Source: Lates calcarifer | Lineage: Eukaryota; Chordata; Actinopteri; Centropomidae | NCBI RefSeq assembly: GCF_001640805.2 | Contig: NC_066852.1 | Location: 6,122,194-6,186,193 of the forward strand | Direction of reading: 5' to 3' | Length of the DNA: 64,000 bases | The notes under the pieces: model-generated | Told to the model about the DNA's origin: nothing | Databases searched by the model: none | What the model saw: only the letters and a program-made list of their open reading frames with translations | Program-made: the position numbers and the translations under genes | Part shown: positions 23,386 to 33,766 of the stretch, in pieces | Numbering within the stretch: the stretch's first letter is position 1 | How the letters are laid out: each line of letters starts with the position of its first letter

Positions 23386-23870
23386 ACACTCCTCAACAAA
23401 TTTAAGGAACATATGATCATCACAGTATATCATCAACTCAGTTAGATCTCAGGGATATCAATCTTTTCATTTAGGAAGACCAAGTGATTGTGAATCAATT
23501 CCTCCTACTTTGGTGCAAATCTAAGTGACAAGTGCGATGGGGAAACAAAAGCAAGACAACCCCCAACACAGGAAGTGGGGTTTCCATGTTGTGGTCACAG
23601 ACAATTGCTCTCTCCTTATCATTGTCTCTACTGGTAGCATGAGGTGGTACCTGCAGCCCAATCAGGTTGCACAGGTACAATTCCTCCTTGGAGGAGGATG
23701 GAGGAGACACCAGAAAGTCCGGCCGTTACATGGAGAGAGCTGGACAATGCGCAGAAGGGCATCATCCTAGCAGCAGGACTGGTATCTGCTCCCTCCATAA
23801 TGTTTTGAGCAGTGTATTTAAACATCAGGCATAAGCATAGGTCAGCCACATTGCTCAGTGTACGCTGACA
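23386..23870 (+). mobile_element. 5' end of a Tc1-like element
   Basis: The segment starts with a terminal-repeat-like ACACTCCTCAACAAATTTAA and continues with sequence resembling the 5' part of a common fish Tc1-like element, including AGCATGAGGTGGTACCTGCA. It lies downstream of the transposase C-terminal relic in the same orientation, so the two parts are in reversed order. It is either a second copy or a rearranged one. Confidence 0.5.
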
Positions 23871-24165
23871 TCAAAGCATTTACAATCAGTTTTCCCGAAG
23901 TAGTAGTCAGTAATTTGCACCAGAACATTTTCCTGCTCGAGTGAAATATCTAACACACACGTCACACGTGATATTTTGTGCGATAAGTTGTGCGGATTCC
24001 AGCGTCTTCCGTAATTAAGAGTTCAAGATCCCTCAATGTTCCTGTGTAATCACTAGTCACACAACCTGTCTCGTTTTACATCTCCTGTGTACCTGTGGTC
24101 CCTGGTTGTTCACTAGAAAACCCACAATATTAGAGAAGACGGAGTAAACTGCGAGCAAGACAAGA

Positions 24166-24178
24166 ACTACAACTCCCA
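24166..24178 (+). promoter_or_regulatory. ZNF143/Staf-type promoter motif upstream of irf2bp1
   Basis: ACTACAACTCCCA matches the core of the SBS element bound by ZNF143, which is typically found close to start sites of CpG promoters. It lies 278 bases before the irf2bp1 start codon, in a region rich in CpG (24170-24450). Confidence 0.5.
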
Positions 24179-24455
24179 TATTTCCCCAAATCCCAGTCGC
24201 GTAGGTGTTTCCGGTGTCTTATAACATTTTACTTCCTTCCACACAGACCGACACGAACAAATCGAGAAAGAAGGCGTCGCAAACTTTCAAATACTGTGCT
24301 CAATAGTCGCACTTCGAGCGTAGTGTTTGTTTAATTTTCATCGTAAAATCCGCGGAATGTGGTGGGTCCTGTCTGAGAACTGAAGAATTATTGAAAAACG
24401 TTGACCATAACGTGTAGGCCTCCGAAGAAAGTTTGGTCGAGGGCCTGTAAACAAC

Positions 24456-26238
24456 ATGTCCTCCGCCTCGCAGTCTTCCTCTAGACGGCAATGGTGCTAC
24501 CTCTGCGATCTGCCCAAGATGCCCTGGGCCATGCTGTGGGAGTTCAGCGAAGCTGTGTGCCGGGGATGTGTCAACTACGACGGGGCAGACCGAATAGAGC
24601 TTCTCATTGAAACTGCCAGGCAACTGAAGAGCACGCACGGAGTTTTAGACGGCAGGTCCCCCGGTCCACAGCAGAGTAAACCCAGCTCGGCTGGGCCCAT
24701 TGAAGCAGGGCGGCAGCATGGAGAGCGTATAGACAGGGGGAGGGGTGAGTATGGGGTGTCTTCTCGCCTCCCAAATGGCCTGCACAGAGCTGAAGATGTG
24801 GCCTTGTCAGAGGGCAGCCGACAGAGCCCAAATACTCGTCGGGCTATAGCTGGTGCAGTTCCTAGTCTTCATGGCACCATATCCCATGCCTTGATAGCTC
24901 AGGGGTTAGTAGCAGCTCCTCATGGGCTTTTAGCCCCATTATCAGGCTCCAGGGCTGGAGCTACACCTATTGCTGTCTCAGCTGGCCCCATAATGGGTGA
25001 TGCTGGCAGAAGACAGGCTGTGTCCCTTGGTGTGGGAGCTAGCACCTCTACTCTGGTGGGTATAGATCCTGCAGTGTGGAGGAACAATGAAGTGATGAGT
25101 GAACTAAATGAGATTTCTCGTAGTAGGGTTGAAGGCTGGCCAAACCGTCCTAAAGCAGTCCGGGATGTGCTTGTAGCTCTCAGCAGCTGCGTCCCCTTTA
25201 ACGTGCGCTTCAGGAAAGACCATAACCTGATGGGTCGTGTTCTGGCCTTCGATGCCAGCACAACCCCAGAGTTTGAGCTTAAGGTGTTTGTGGAGTATCC
25301 TGCTGGGTCTGGAATGATCCTCTCAGGAGTCCCAGACCTGGTCAGGCAGATGTTTCGCGACTCGGCCAAAGATGCAGGTAAAGCAGTGAACTCTGGGCTA
25401 CGTTATGTGGAGTATGAGAAACGGCAAGGCACGGGAGACTGGCGTGGGCTGTCAGAGCTGTTGAATGATGGCGTGCGTATGTTTAAAGAGCCCCCAATCC
25501 CAGAAGTTCTGCCACAGCCAGATGCAGTGTTGCCCATGGCAGCCGCTGGACGCCCTGTACCAGCAAAGAGCACAACGCGGCGCCGCAAGGCTTCTCCTGG
25601 CTCTGAGAATGGAGAGAGCGAAGGGAGGCCTGATCATCCAGCAAGAGAGCCCTGGCCCCGAGGTGCTTACTCTAGGCATGGAACCTCTCCCTGGCATGGC
25701 TGCACCCCAAGAGGGCCCACCCCGTTTACACAGCCAACCCTCACCCATCTCAGCACTCATGGGAGTTGCAGACAGTCTGAGCTCCAACCAGATGGCCCGA
25801 GATAGCCCCAGCATGTCCACAGCCCACTCCTCCTCAGCCGGTCGTCCCACCAGCAGCAGCCCCTCCACTGCCTCCACCTCAGTCTCCCAGGCATCCATGG
25901 GCCAGGGCTTAAGTGCTGGAGGGCCAAGCAGCAACACCAGTGCTGGGGAGTCTTCAAGCAGCGCTCAGGGCACCCTGCTCTGCTGCACCCTCTGCAGAGA
26001 GCGCTTAGAGGACACTCACTTTGTCCAGTGTCCCTCTGTCCCGCACCACAAGTTCTGCTTCCCCTGTACCCGAGGATTCATCCGCAGCCAAGGTCAAGGA
26101 GGGGAGGTGTACTGCCCCAGTGGTGAGCGCTGTCCCCTGGCTGGGTCTACTGTGCCTTGGGCCTTCATGCAGGGAGAGATCTCAACCATCCTGGCCGGAG
26201 ATGGAGATGTGACGGTAAAGAAGGAGAGTGACCCTTGA
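24456..26238 (+). CDS. irf2bp1: Interferon regulatory factor 2-binding protein 1, with one frame break
   Basis: Nuclear co-repressor that binds IRF2; the family has an N-terminal C4 zinc finger and a C-terminal C3HC4 RING. The N-terminal finger is intact from about residue 11 ([17 protein letters not shown]...[16 protein letters not shown]). The central block ([40 protein letters not shown]) is the IRF2BP1 type and is absent from IRF2BP2. RRRKASP ends at 25598 in the starting frame. From at the latest 25741 (SPISAL) the homology continues in the next frame through the RING ([20 protein letters not shown]...HKFCFPC...[10 protein letters not shown]) to VKKESDP and a stop at 26236-26238. The sequence therefore has one surplus base (or lacks two) between 25599 and 25740. 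Joined, it would be about 593 aa; human is about 584. The break may be an assembly error or a real mutation; the RING downstream is well conserved. Confidence 0.9.
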
Positions 26239-26263
26239 CGTCTCCACCCTGTTGTAGTGAATG

Positions 26264-27589
26264 GTAAGACATTGAGAAAACCTTGTTAAATTCGAGGGAT
26301 GCAGAGTACTAAGTACTGAGTGGGTTAGTTACAATGTCACTATTTTGTAATGGTCCCTCATCAGAATGATTTCAAAAATTTGAGTTGCAGATTGTAGATG
26401 ATGCATAATGGGTGTAATGAACAGTGGGTATGTTGTTTGGACAGTGTTTTTCATTTTTCAGCTGTTTATTGTTGATTATTACATTACATATTTTATTCAG
26501 AAATCAACATTAATAATCCAAGTGATATTCTCTACCAAATATACAGCACAATATAAAAAATGACAGTTGGAGTGAAGTGGAAATTACAGTTACAGAACAG
26601 TACAAGTAGTCACTGAGATAATGTAGGTAAAAATAACAACAAATTATCATGTTTATTTTTGTACAAAATGCACTGAGCCACATAGACTCCTGCAGGCGAA
26701 ATGTGCCTTTTGGTGGCACTGCACTGTTGGATAAGGGAAACTCAATCTCATTGTGGCTGTTGTGCAAAATTACAGAGGAGAATCAGCAGTGTAAATAAAT
26801 ATTGAAACTTTTAAAAATTGTTTTAATTATGTAAAGAAAAATTCTCATTTACCGTGCATTTTAACACACAGACTACAGTGAAATACTGCAGTAATGCCAC
26901 ACAAATTTACATTATTGGTAAACTGCAGGTTGGAATCTGCCATATATAAAATTGTACTTGTATTAATCGATGGACAGGAACTTTCAGTTGTTAATTAAAT
27001 AATTAATTATTAATTCAAGCATTTTTCTAAGCAAAATACTAGACATTACTAAGTTCCTGCTTCTTAAATGTCAGAATTTTCAGTTTTCTGTCATTTCACA
27101 GACCAAATGATTAATTGAGATGATAACAGCAGATTAATCAGTAATCATACAGCCCTAGTTGGAATAGAAGCCAGAATTTTAAGTGAGTAGTTTGTAATGG
27201 TGTCATGACACCTCAGTAGTTTGGTGGATGCTGATTTAGAGCTCAGATTGAAGCAGGAAAATGTAACATCTGACATTAACAGCTGTTAGATTCAAGAATT
27301 GGAGTGTTGCTTGAACAAAACAGGATCTATAGGAAGAATAAAAATTGTTAGCTGCAGCCTGTAATGGATGTTGGAGACACTTCTTTAATTAAAGACCACA
27401 TTGTCTACTCTTCTAAAAAGAAATAGATGCTATTTACAGTCAAATGTGACAGACTTGATATGCAGGACTATAGGAAATTCTAGGCAACTAAACTAAATGC
27501 AACAAAAATCAATAATGATTTCACTGCTCCGTTATCATTATCACTCTGCTGTTGTGATGTTCCTAAACGTATTTCTTTTTTTTCCACAG
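26264..27589 (+). other. irf2bp1: Possible intron in the irf2bp1 3' UTR
   Basis: A donor (ATG|gtaagac) lies 26 bases after the stop and a strong acceptor (atttctttttttttccacag) ends at 27589. A junction this close to the stop would not trigger nonsense-mediated decay. The interval is AT-rich, non-coding, and holds a dispersed repeat (26947-27159). No transcript evidence is available. Confidence 0.35.
26947..27159 (-). repeat. Fish dispersed repeat (non-autonomous DNA element), copy 1
   Basis: Read on the minus strand it starts AACTAGGGCTGTATGATTAC and continues with alternating attaat/gattaa motifs and a 'tgtcattt...ctgacattt' section. It resembles the copies at 45258 and 57153. Decayed; no coding capacity. 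Confidence 0.5.
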
Positions 27590-29091
27590 TGGATCAAACA
27601 CTTTGAAAGCACTTCCCTATTATCTCAAGCAGAGGTCCTCTTTGGCTGCAGTTCATCATTTGTGCCTCTGAGAACAGAATAACTCTGAACCCCAGGAGGA
27701 CAGCGACACATACACAAACATACACGCATACCCAAACACACATACTCACACACACTCACACACCCGTTAACTAAAGACACAACAAGACTCACTCACGAGA
27801 GGCGGGACACGTCTGTCTGTCAGGGCTGGGCTCACCTGTGAGGGCTGAGCTACAACATCACAACCGAATGTTGAATCCTGACCACATTTTTCCTCCTCTC
27901 CTCTGTCCAGTGCAGCAGAGGCCACCTGGCCTCGTGTCAAAGCCCAGGATTGAAAGCACATGCTTGTTTTAAGAATGACAATCTCTTTTGTCTTTCATTT
28001 GTGTTTTGTTATATATGTTGCATACTGTCCTATACAGATGGGTGACAGCGATGTTGATAGATGGTTTAACAGAATCATGCAATTCTTTAAAAAACAAATG
28101 AATGTTTAAAATGTGGCAAAACCATTGGGTCCTTAAAGCCAAGGATTGAAAAAATGTAATCCCACAATATGTCTCTTAGGTATTCTCCTTATATTGTATG
28201 TCAAAAATGTGAATTTGCTTTCAATATGGCTATGTAATTTCTATTTTTGATACAATACAAATTTATATGTATTTGTTTATAGTGATAAGAAGACCAAAGA
28301 TGGCTTCATGCGCAATGTAATTTTATTGTATTGTAGCTGTGTATGCTGTATTCACAGATAACCTTGGCATCAGTCACTAATTTGTTCATCTATCACAGAA
28401 GTAAGCTTGTTTTGTCTATTTACTTTATGAATTGTATGTATGGTAAGATAATTAGCACCACAATCTTTAATGGTTAACCCACATACTCGTGATCTTAACA
28501 GGTCAATTCTACAATAAATTACAAAATAGTTATTGGTTGTAGCTGTGTTTTTTTTTTTTAAATCTACTGGTTGAAATCTTTGAATCTCAAGTATGCAGGA
28601 CATTACTGAAACACTTCCATTTAAATAAACCTTTAATTGATAAATATTTTGAAAAAAAAGAACAAACCCACACCTGTTATCATACAAGCTTAAAATGTAA
28701 ATGTGTCAATATGAAATGAATTATTGTCTATGCCTTAAACCACAGTTAAACCAGCTTTGTAAACACACTGCAGGTGATCGCGGAAAGTGCAGAATTAATT
28801 TGAAAATCATCACAGATCTTAATATAACACACATGACTTAGTTAAGAAAATTATAGTAACACTGTAAACACCACAAGCACCACAGTTACCTAAGTAGACC
28901 TGAAACAGACAATAAATGCTCTGTAAACACATTATTTATACATAAGATAGTGGTATAAATCCTCAGGCTCTTTACATATGGTTACATTTATCATCTTATT
29001 CACACTGCTTATACACTGCTTGAATATAAGATACCAAGATGGGCAGTGGTAAGTGATTATCTATCAACGTCTCCTGCCACATCACGATGGC
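27590..29091. other. Convergent 3' ends of irf2bp1 and micu2
   Basis: No coding potential. The left part is likely irf2bp1 3' UTR (possible AATAAA at about 28624-28629, + strand) and the right part micu2 3' UTR. A short run of CA repeats lies at about 27710-27765. Confidence 0.4.
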
Positions 29092-32000
29092 TCAGATGGG
29101 GCACCCGTTATGTCCCAGGGCCTCCTTAGCTCCCTTCAGAGTCTCCTGCTTCACACACTTCCAGTAGCCAGAGAAGCCGTTCTGAGGCTGCACCTGGGGG
29201 CAGGACGGAGGTAATCATAACTAACAACACTGGAATTCATTACTTCAGATCAACATTTTTGTAGACATATTTGTAAATTTTAAAAAGGTCCAGGTGGATG
29301 AACTCACCTTCAGCCCTCGCAGTACTCTGTCTTTCATCACACCAATGAATTCCTTATGGCTCAGACAGTTGTCTCCATCCATATCAAAGAGTTTAAACAC
29401 AGTGTCCAGCACATTCTCTGAGAGGTCATGGCCTGTGGCGATCCGCACAGCTCGCTTAAACTGGGCTGCAATTAGAAGAAGGGAAAATGTTATCTACTGT
29501 CTGTAGTGTTACAAGGAAACTATCTTAACAAGAAGAGAGGTGTTACCCATTCCAACAGGACGGTTGGCCTCAGTGACCATTTTCATTGAAAAGGCAAAGT
29601 CCTCCAGGTTGTTGGTGAACAGACAGAAGGCTTTGAACTCATCAAATGTGATACTCTGCAAGACAAAATAATGTCAGTTCAGTTTTCACAGCAGTTCTGT
29701 CTTATCTGACAGCAACAGAAGAGTCTTTGTACTTGGCCAGCTGGGATCTTCTTCCTCATGTTTTCCCAGTAGACTTCATTGTCTTCTTCGTTGGTGTAGT
29801 GTAGCAGCCACTCTGCAAAGTCTTCCCTTCGCATAGTGTCCATACCTTTGGAGAACTGCAGGAACTCCATCTCCTGGACTTCAGCCTGAAGGTCCTCCAT
29901 GAACCTGAGGAGCAGCCATTGTTTAATAGAAATGTAAAGCTTTGAGAACCAGCAGTCCTGCTGAGGTTTGTGATGAAAAATGGTCACAACAATATCACCT
30001 AATCAACTGAGGAGAGAACATTACAAATGTATCAGACCATAAATCCATGTGTTGTTTCATGTCAAATCGAACAGAATCCAGGAAAGTGGTTCTAGCACAG
30101 TCACAGATTTTGTTCAAAGTTTGTCTCTATAATGTTTGGGTCCCAAAACTAAGGTGTGTAAAATATTTTTACATTGTAATATTTCTGTTAAGCAATGTTA
30201 GGGCATTAATATCCTGAAAAGTATTATTTCTAGCTTCACCAAACTTTGTAAGATAGAAGACAAACATATTCTCAGTTTGACTGAACCAAGTTTGTTCTAC
30301 ATATCTATTGATTTTCTAAAATAGATAGGCCCTAGATTTGGAAATTGGAGGGACTTTTTGCACCCATATCATATCAATTATTATTTTTTCTTCAAATACA
30401 ATCTTGGATTAATTTTGTGCTGGTATTTGAGGTCTCTACCACCAGTGGTCACAAAGATATTAAGGATAAAATTAGGAATGGTAGCATTTTCATTGGACCA
30501 AAATGGTATGTGGGGTAGCTAGTAGGAACACAAAAATGTATGTAGAAATAGCCTGATAATTCTTGAAATGTGAAAAATATCCATATTCCAGTTATCCAAA
30601 ATGTAGAATGATGACTGACAGCTGCAGCTGAGTGTCTGACTGTAGAGGCCATTTTCTTACCTGTGGAACTCGCGATACTGCAGCTTGTTTTCTCCTTTCT
30701 TCCCAAAGAAGTAGGCCTGTAGTGTTGTGTTCACACCTTTCCCTTCATCTGCTGGTTTCTGTAAAGACGTATCATGTGTTGTTACCATTAAAACAGAATG
30801 GCCAGACTTTACACAACAAATTAGTGATGCTGAAAAGTGACAGAACTGTCTTTTTAAGAGAATGTGAAGAATACCCACCTCTATGCTGTCCTTAGGAACT
30901 GTCATTTTACTCTTCCCAATGATTTTCTTGAGCTTTGGTGCAAAAAAATACAATTATTGTTAACAAAAAAAACCAAAAAAAAAAAAAAAAAAAAAAAAAA
31001 ACACAAAAAAAAAAAAACACTGAGTGTTTCAGTGATCAAACCAAAGACATGACTTTTCATCTAACTCACACACAACAGAAAATGGAGCAAATGAGAATCC
31101 ATGCACGCCTTATCTTTTGCTGAACGCTTTAGGCCTGTGCACCAAGTCACAACATGAAAATACGACACAAGGTGCATAACGTGCCAACATGCAGTCTACT
31201 AGTCTAGACCTGATCTAGACTAATCACACCAAGGTCTTGTCATCACAGAGGACAAGTCTGGTTGGAAGAAAGACAGAAACTACAAATGACCTTAAATAAA
31301 TGGACTAAACCGAGGAGTTGACTCAGGCTGCAAACACATAACAGATAAAAAAACAGAGTGGAGCAGCAGTGCAGCTGTCCCTCACCTTCACATGGTTCCA
31401 TGTCTCCATACTTACAACTTTGGTAGCATCAGTGCTTGAGGCAGCATTAAAGGTGGTAATATTTTGAAATTTAAGTGCACACACAGACATGTGAACAAAC
31501 AGAATCACAATTCTCTCTGTATAATACATCCTCCCATGATTAAGGAGGATAAAATATGAAACCATCTCTGTTATGATCAACATTTCTTCTACTGTTTCTG
31601 CAAAAACAGTTCTGATATCTCAAAGGTCTTACCTTGAGAAATTCCTTTTTGTCCACATGCTCATTGCCGTCAACATCTAGCATTTTGAAAGCTATATGAA
31701 ATCCTGTGCGTGGCTCTGCAACAGCAATGCTTTGTCAGTTATCGGAACTCTATCTGAATGCAGAAAACTTCAAATGATTTAATAAACGTGGTTAGTGGGG
31801 TAACACTTGATAAAAAAAAAAACAGCATCATCAGCTTTTGATAAATTATCTGGCTCTACTCAAATGTGCAAGACTTCAACTATAGAAAAAACAACCACAC
31901 AAGATCACATGCAAATCCATTCAGCACATTATTACTGATAGTCTAGAGAACATTATAAGGTCCAGCAGCTCATGCAAGGTTCAGGAATCTACAAGCTACT

Positions 32001-33673
32001 TACTGGTGAGGATAGTCAGCAGGAACAGGTACTCTGTGTAGGATATCAAACCTGAAACACACAAAGATATGTCTGTTAAATGACATTTTGGAAATAAGAT
32101 CACCAGCAAATGTACTGGCTGACACTGAAAAGAAATAATGTGCCAACATACAGATGTGTATCCCCCACCCCAAAAAGCATGTGAGACACATTTTGATGTC
32201 GAGTGTGACCTGTAGTCAGTCACAGCTGAATCTAGACACAGTGTGTGAACAGATCTGGATACAGATTAGGTTTGAAGCTCCTGTGTATTATACTCCTCTG
32301 ATGACAGATTAATAACTTACCATCGTCTCCTAAGGACCTGAACAGATCATTACCAGACCGAGCTTTGGAGGCAGCCACCAACATTTTATTCACTTCCTGC
32401 ATAGAAACAGATAGGACACAGATGACAGCATTATTAGCTCGCACTAAAAGCTGTGCTCTACATGTGCCAGTCTGAACTTGTTCTCACATTGTGAAAGGGA
32501 GATGTAAACACACCTCTGTTGTTAGAATTCTCTTCTGCAGCTTTCCTACATGAGAGGAAACAGGAAAGATTTGTTAAGGAAAAGAGATCACCATGATTAT
32601 GCATTTGTGAGGCTAACAGGATTGCACTGTTTACAAACCTCACTAGATTTCCACTGATTTGAATAATTCCCTCAAGTGGCAAAGAAGCTAGCTGTAGTTA
32701 TTAGCTCATGTTATCTGCTGACACGATGGCTGATCTGATCACAGATCTATAAAATAATATTTACAGTCCACTGTAATAAGTATCATTGTATAAATTTGGT
32801 TTACATTCGTAAGTGATGTTTGATGGACTCCAGCTATGGACGCCAGTTATGTTATTTTTTGCAATCCCAGTCTCTTTTAATTTAAAATGCACCTTGTTAT
32901 GATCCATCTATTTTCTGCCTTTTCTTTGTTCCTCTCGTATTACTTGTTTACAATGAAAAAGGTGTGTCAGGGTGAACATTAGCAATCTGAGCCTACATGC
33001 TGACTGCATACTGTCAGTATATGGATAGCGTCAGTGCAGCTTACGGTCCACATTCTCCAGCATGACAGAGAACAGGAAGTCTCTCGGGGTCATGTAGAGC
33101 TCCTGTTCGTAGACCACAGAGGCGAACTGGTTGAAACGCATCTTTCTGGCGGACCGCTGAGGAACTGTAGCTTCCTGGAACAGCACAGGGGGACACAAAC
33201 ATTACTGTAAACACCTGTAGAATCTCAATGGCCATTAGTTTGGTTTAAGACAAACGGCACTGCGCACTTCATGTTGTGTCGGGTGAGTGACAGCTGGGGG
33301 CGTTATTGTTAATACAATCATCAAACGGCAAAAGGGAGTATTCACGCCCTTTTTGCGTTGTTTGTCGCTATTAACAGCATTTAGCAAACCATAGTGTTCT
33401 AGGTAAACACGTGAAACATACAGAGTTCACACTTGTCTGTCTGTTGCGACGACAGAAACTTGACGTATACTCACTTTCTGTTCCTCAGCGTGAACGGCGA
33501 ACGGCAGAGTCCTGTTGTTGGCATGAAACTGATAATAACAGAAAACCCCGGTTCCTATTACAGAGCCCACAACACCAGGGCCGACAGCACGGCGCACTGC
33601 TAAACTCTTCAGAGCCCGGGAGCTCTTCAAACCGTTCCTCAACACAGCAAGCGACCTTTCCCCAGCTAGCCAT
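29092..33673 (-). CDS. micu2: Mitochondrial calcium uptake protein 2, 12 exons, frame break in exon 1
   Basis: EF-hand protein of the mitochondrial intermembrane space that pairs with MICU1 and gates the calcium uniporter. Exons in transcript order: 33475-33673, 33045-33174, 32514-32545, 32321-32396, 32004-32051, 31633-31715, 30879-30932, 30661-30758, 29733-29904, 29547-29655, 29308-29465, 29092-29193. Exons 2-12 join in one frame; with exon 1 corrected the protein is about 419 aa (human about 434). Exon 1 encodes a basic, hydrophobic mitochondrial leader (LRNGLKSSRALKSLAVRR, then GPGVVGSVIGTGVF). EF-hand loops are DVDGNEHVDKKE (about 175-186) and DMDGDNCLSHKE (about 361-372), both with canonical ligands. 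MICU2 rather than MICU1/3 is shown by YMTPRDFLFSV, GLISYTEYLFLLTILT and the ending YWKCVKQETLKGAKEAL. The ATG at 33671-33673 is one base out of frame with the leader, so the exon has one surplus base within about 25 codons of the start. Confidence 0.92.
30966..31018. repeat. Poly-A-rich tract
   Basis: A run of A broken only by a few C, in micu2 intron 6. It lies on the far side of the exon 7 acceptor, where the transcript is T-rich, so it may in part serve as an extended polypyrimidine tract. Confidence 0.85.
32514..32545 (-). CDS. micu2: 32-nt exon 3 of micu2
   Basis: A very short exon flanked by tag and gtgtgt (minus strand). It encodes KLQKRILTTE between two split codons and joins ENVD(R) to EVNKML, corresponding to KKLTKKDIEDTL of MICU2. 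Skipping it would shift the frame. Confidence 0.85.
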
Positions 33674-33756
33674 TTTCAGGAAGCCTGCTCGCTAGCTGAG
33701 TAAACTGCGAGGCTTCCGTTGCAGAGCTCCACCCCCAGGTGTACGCTGAGCCACAG

Positions 33757-33766
33757 GTCACGTGAC
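33757..33766. promoter_or_regulatory. Palindromic E-box GTCACGTGAC in the micu2 promoter
   Basis: GTCACGTGAC is a perfect palindrome and matches the CLEAR/USF-type E-box bound by TFEB/TFE3 or USF factors. It lies 84 bases upstream of the micu2 start codon. It is followed by GTGG and overlaps a TGACG half-CRE. Confidence 0.5.

Noticed and set aside
29092..33673. Assignment of the EF-hand gene to MICU1 or MICU3
   Set aside because: YMTPRDFLFSV, ISYTEYLFLLTILT and the YWKCVK...LKGAKE ending are MICU2-like; MICU3 has a different linker and C-terminus.
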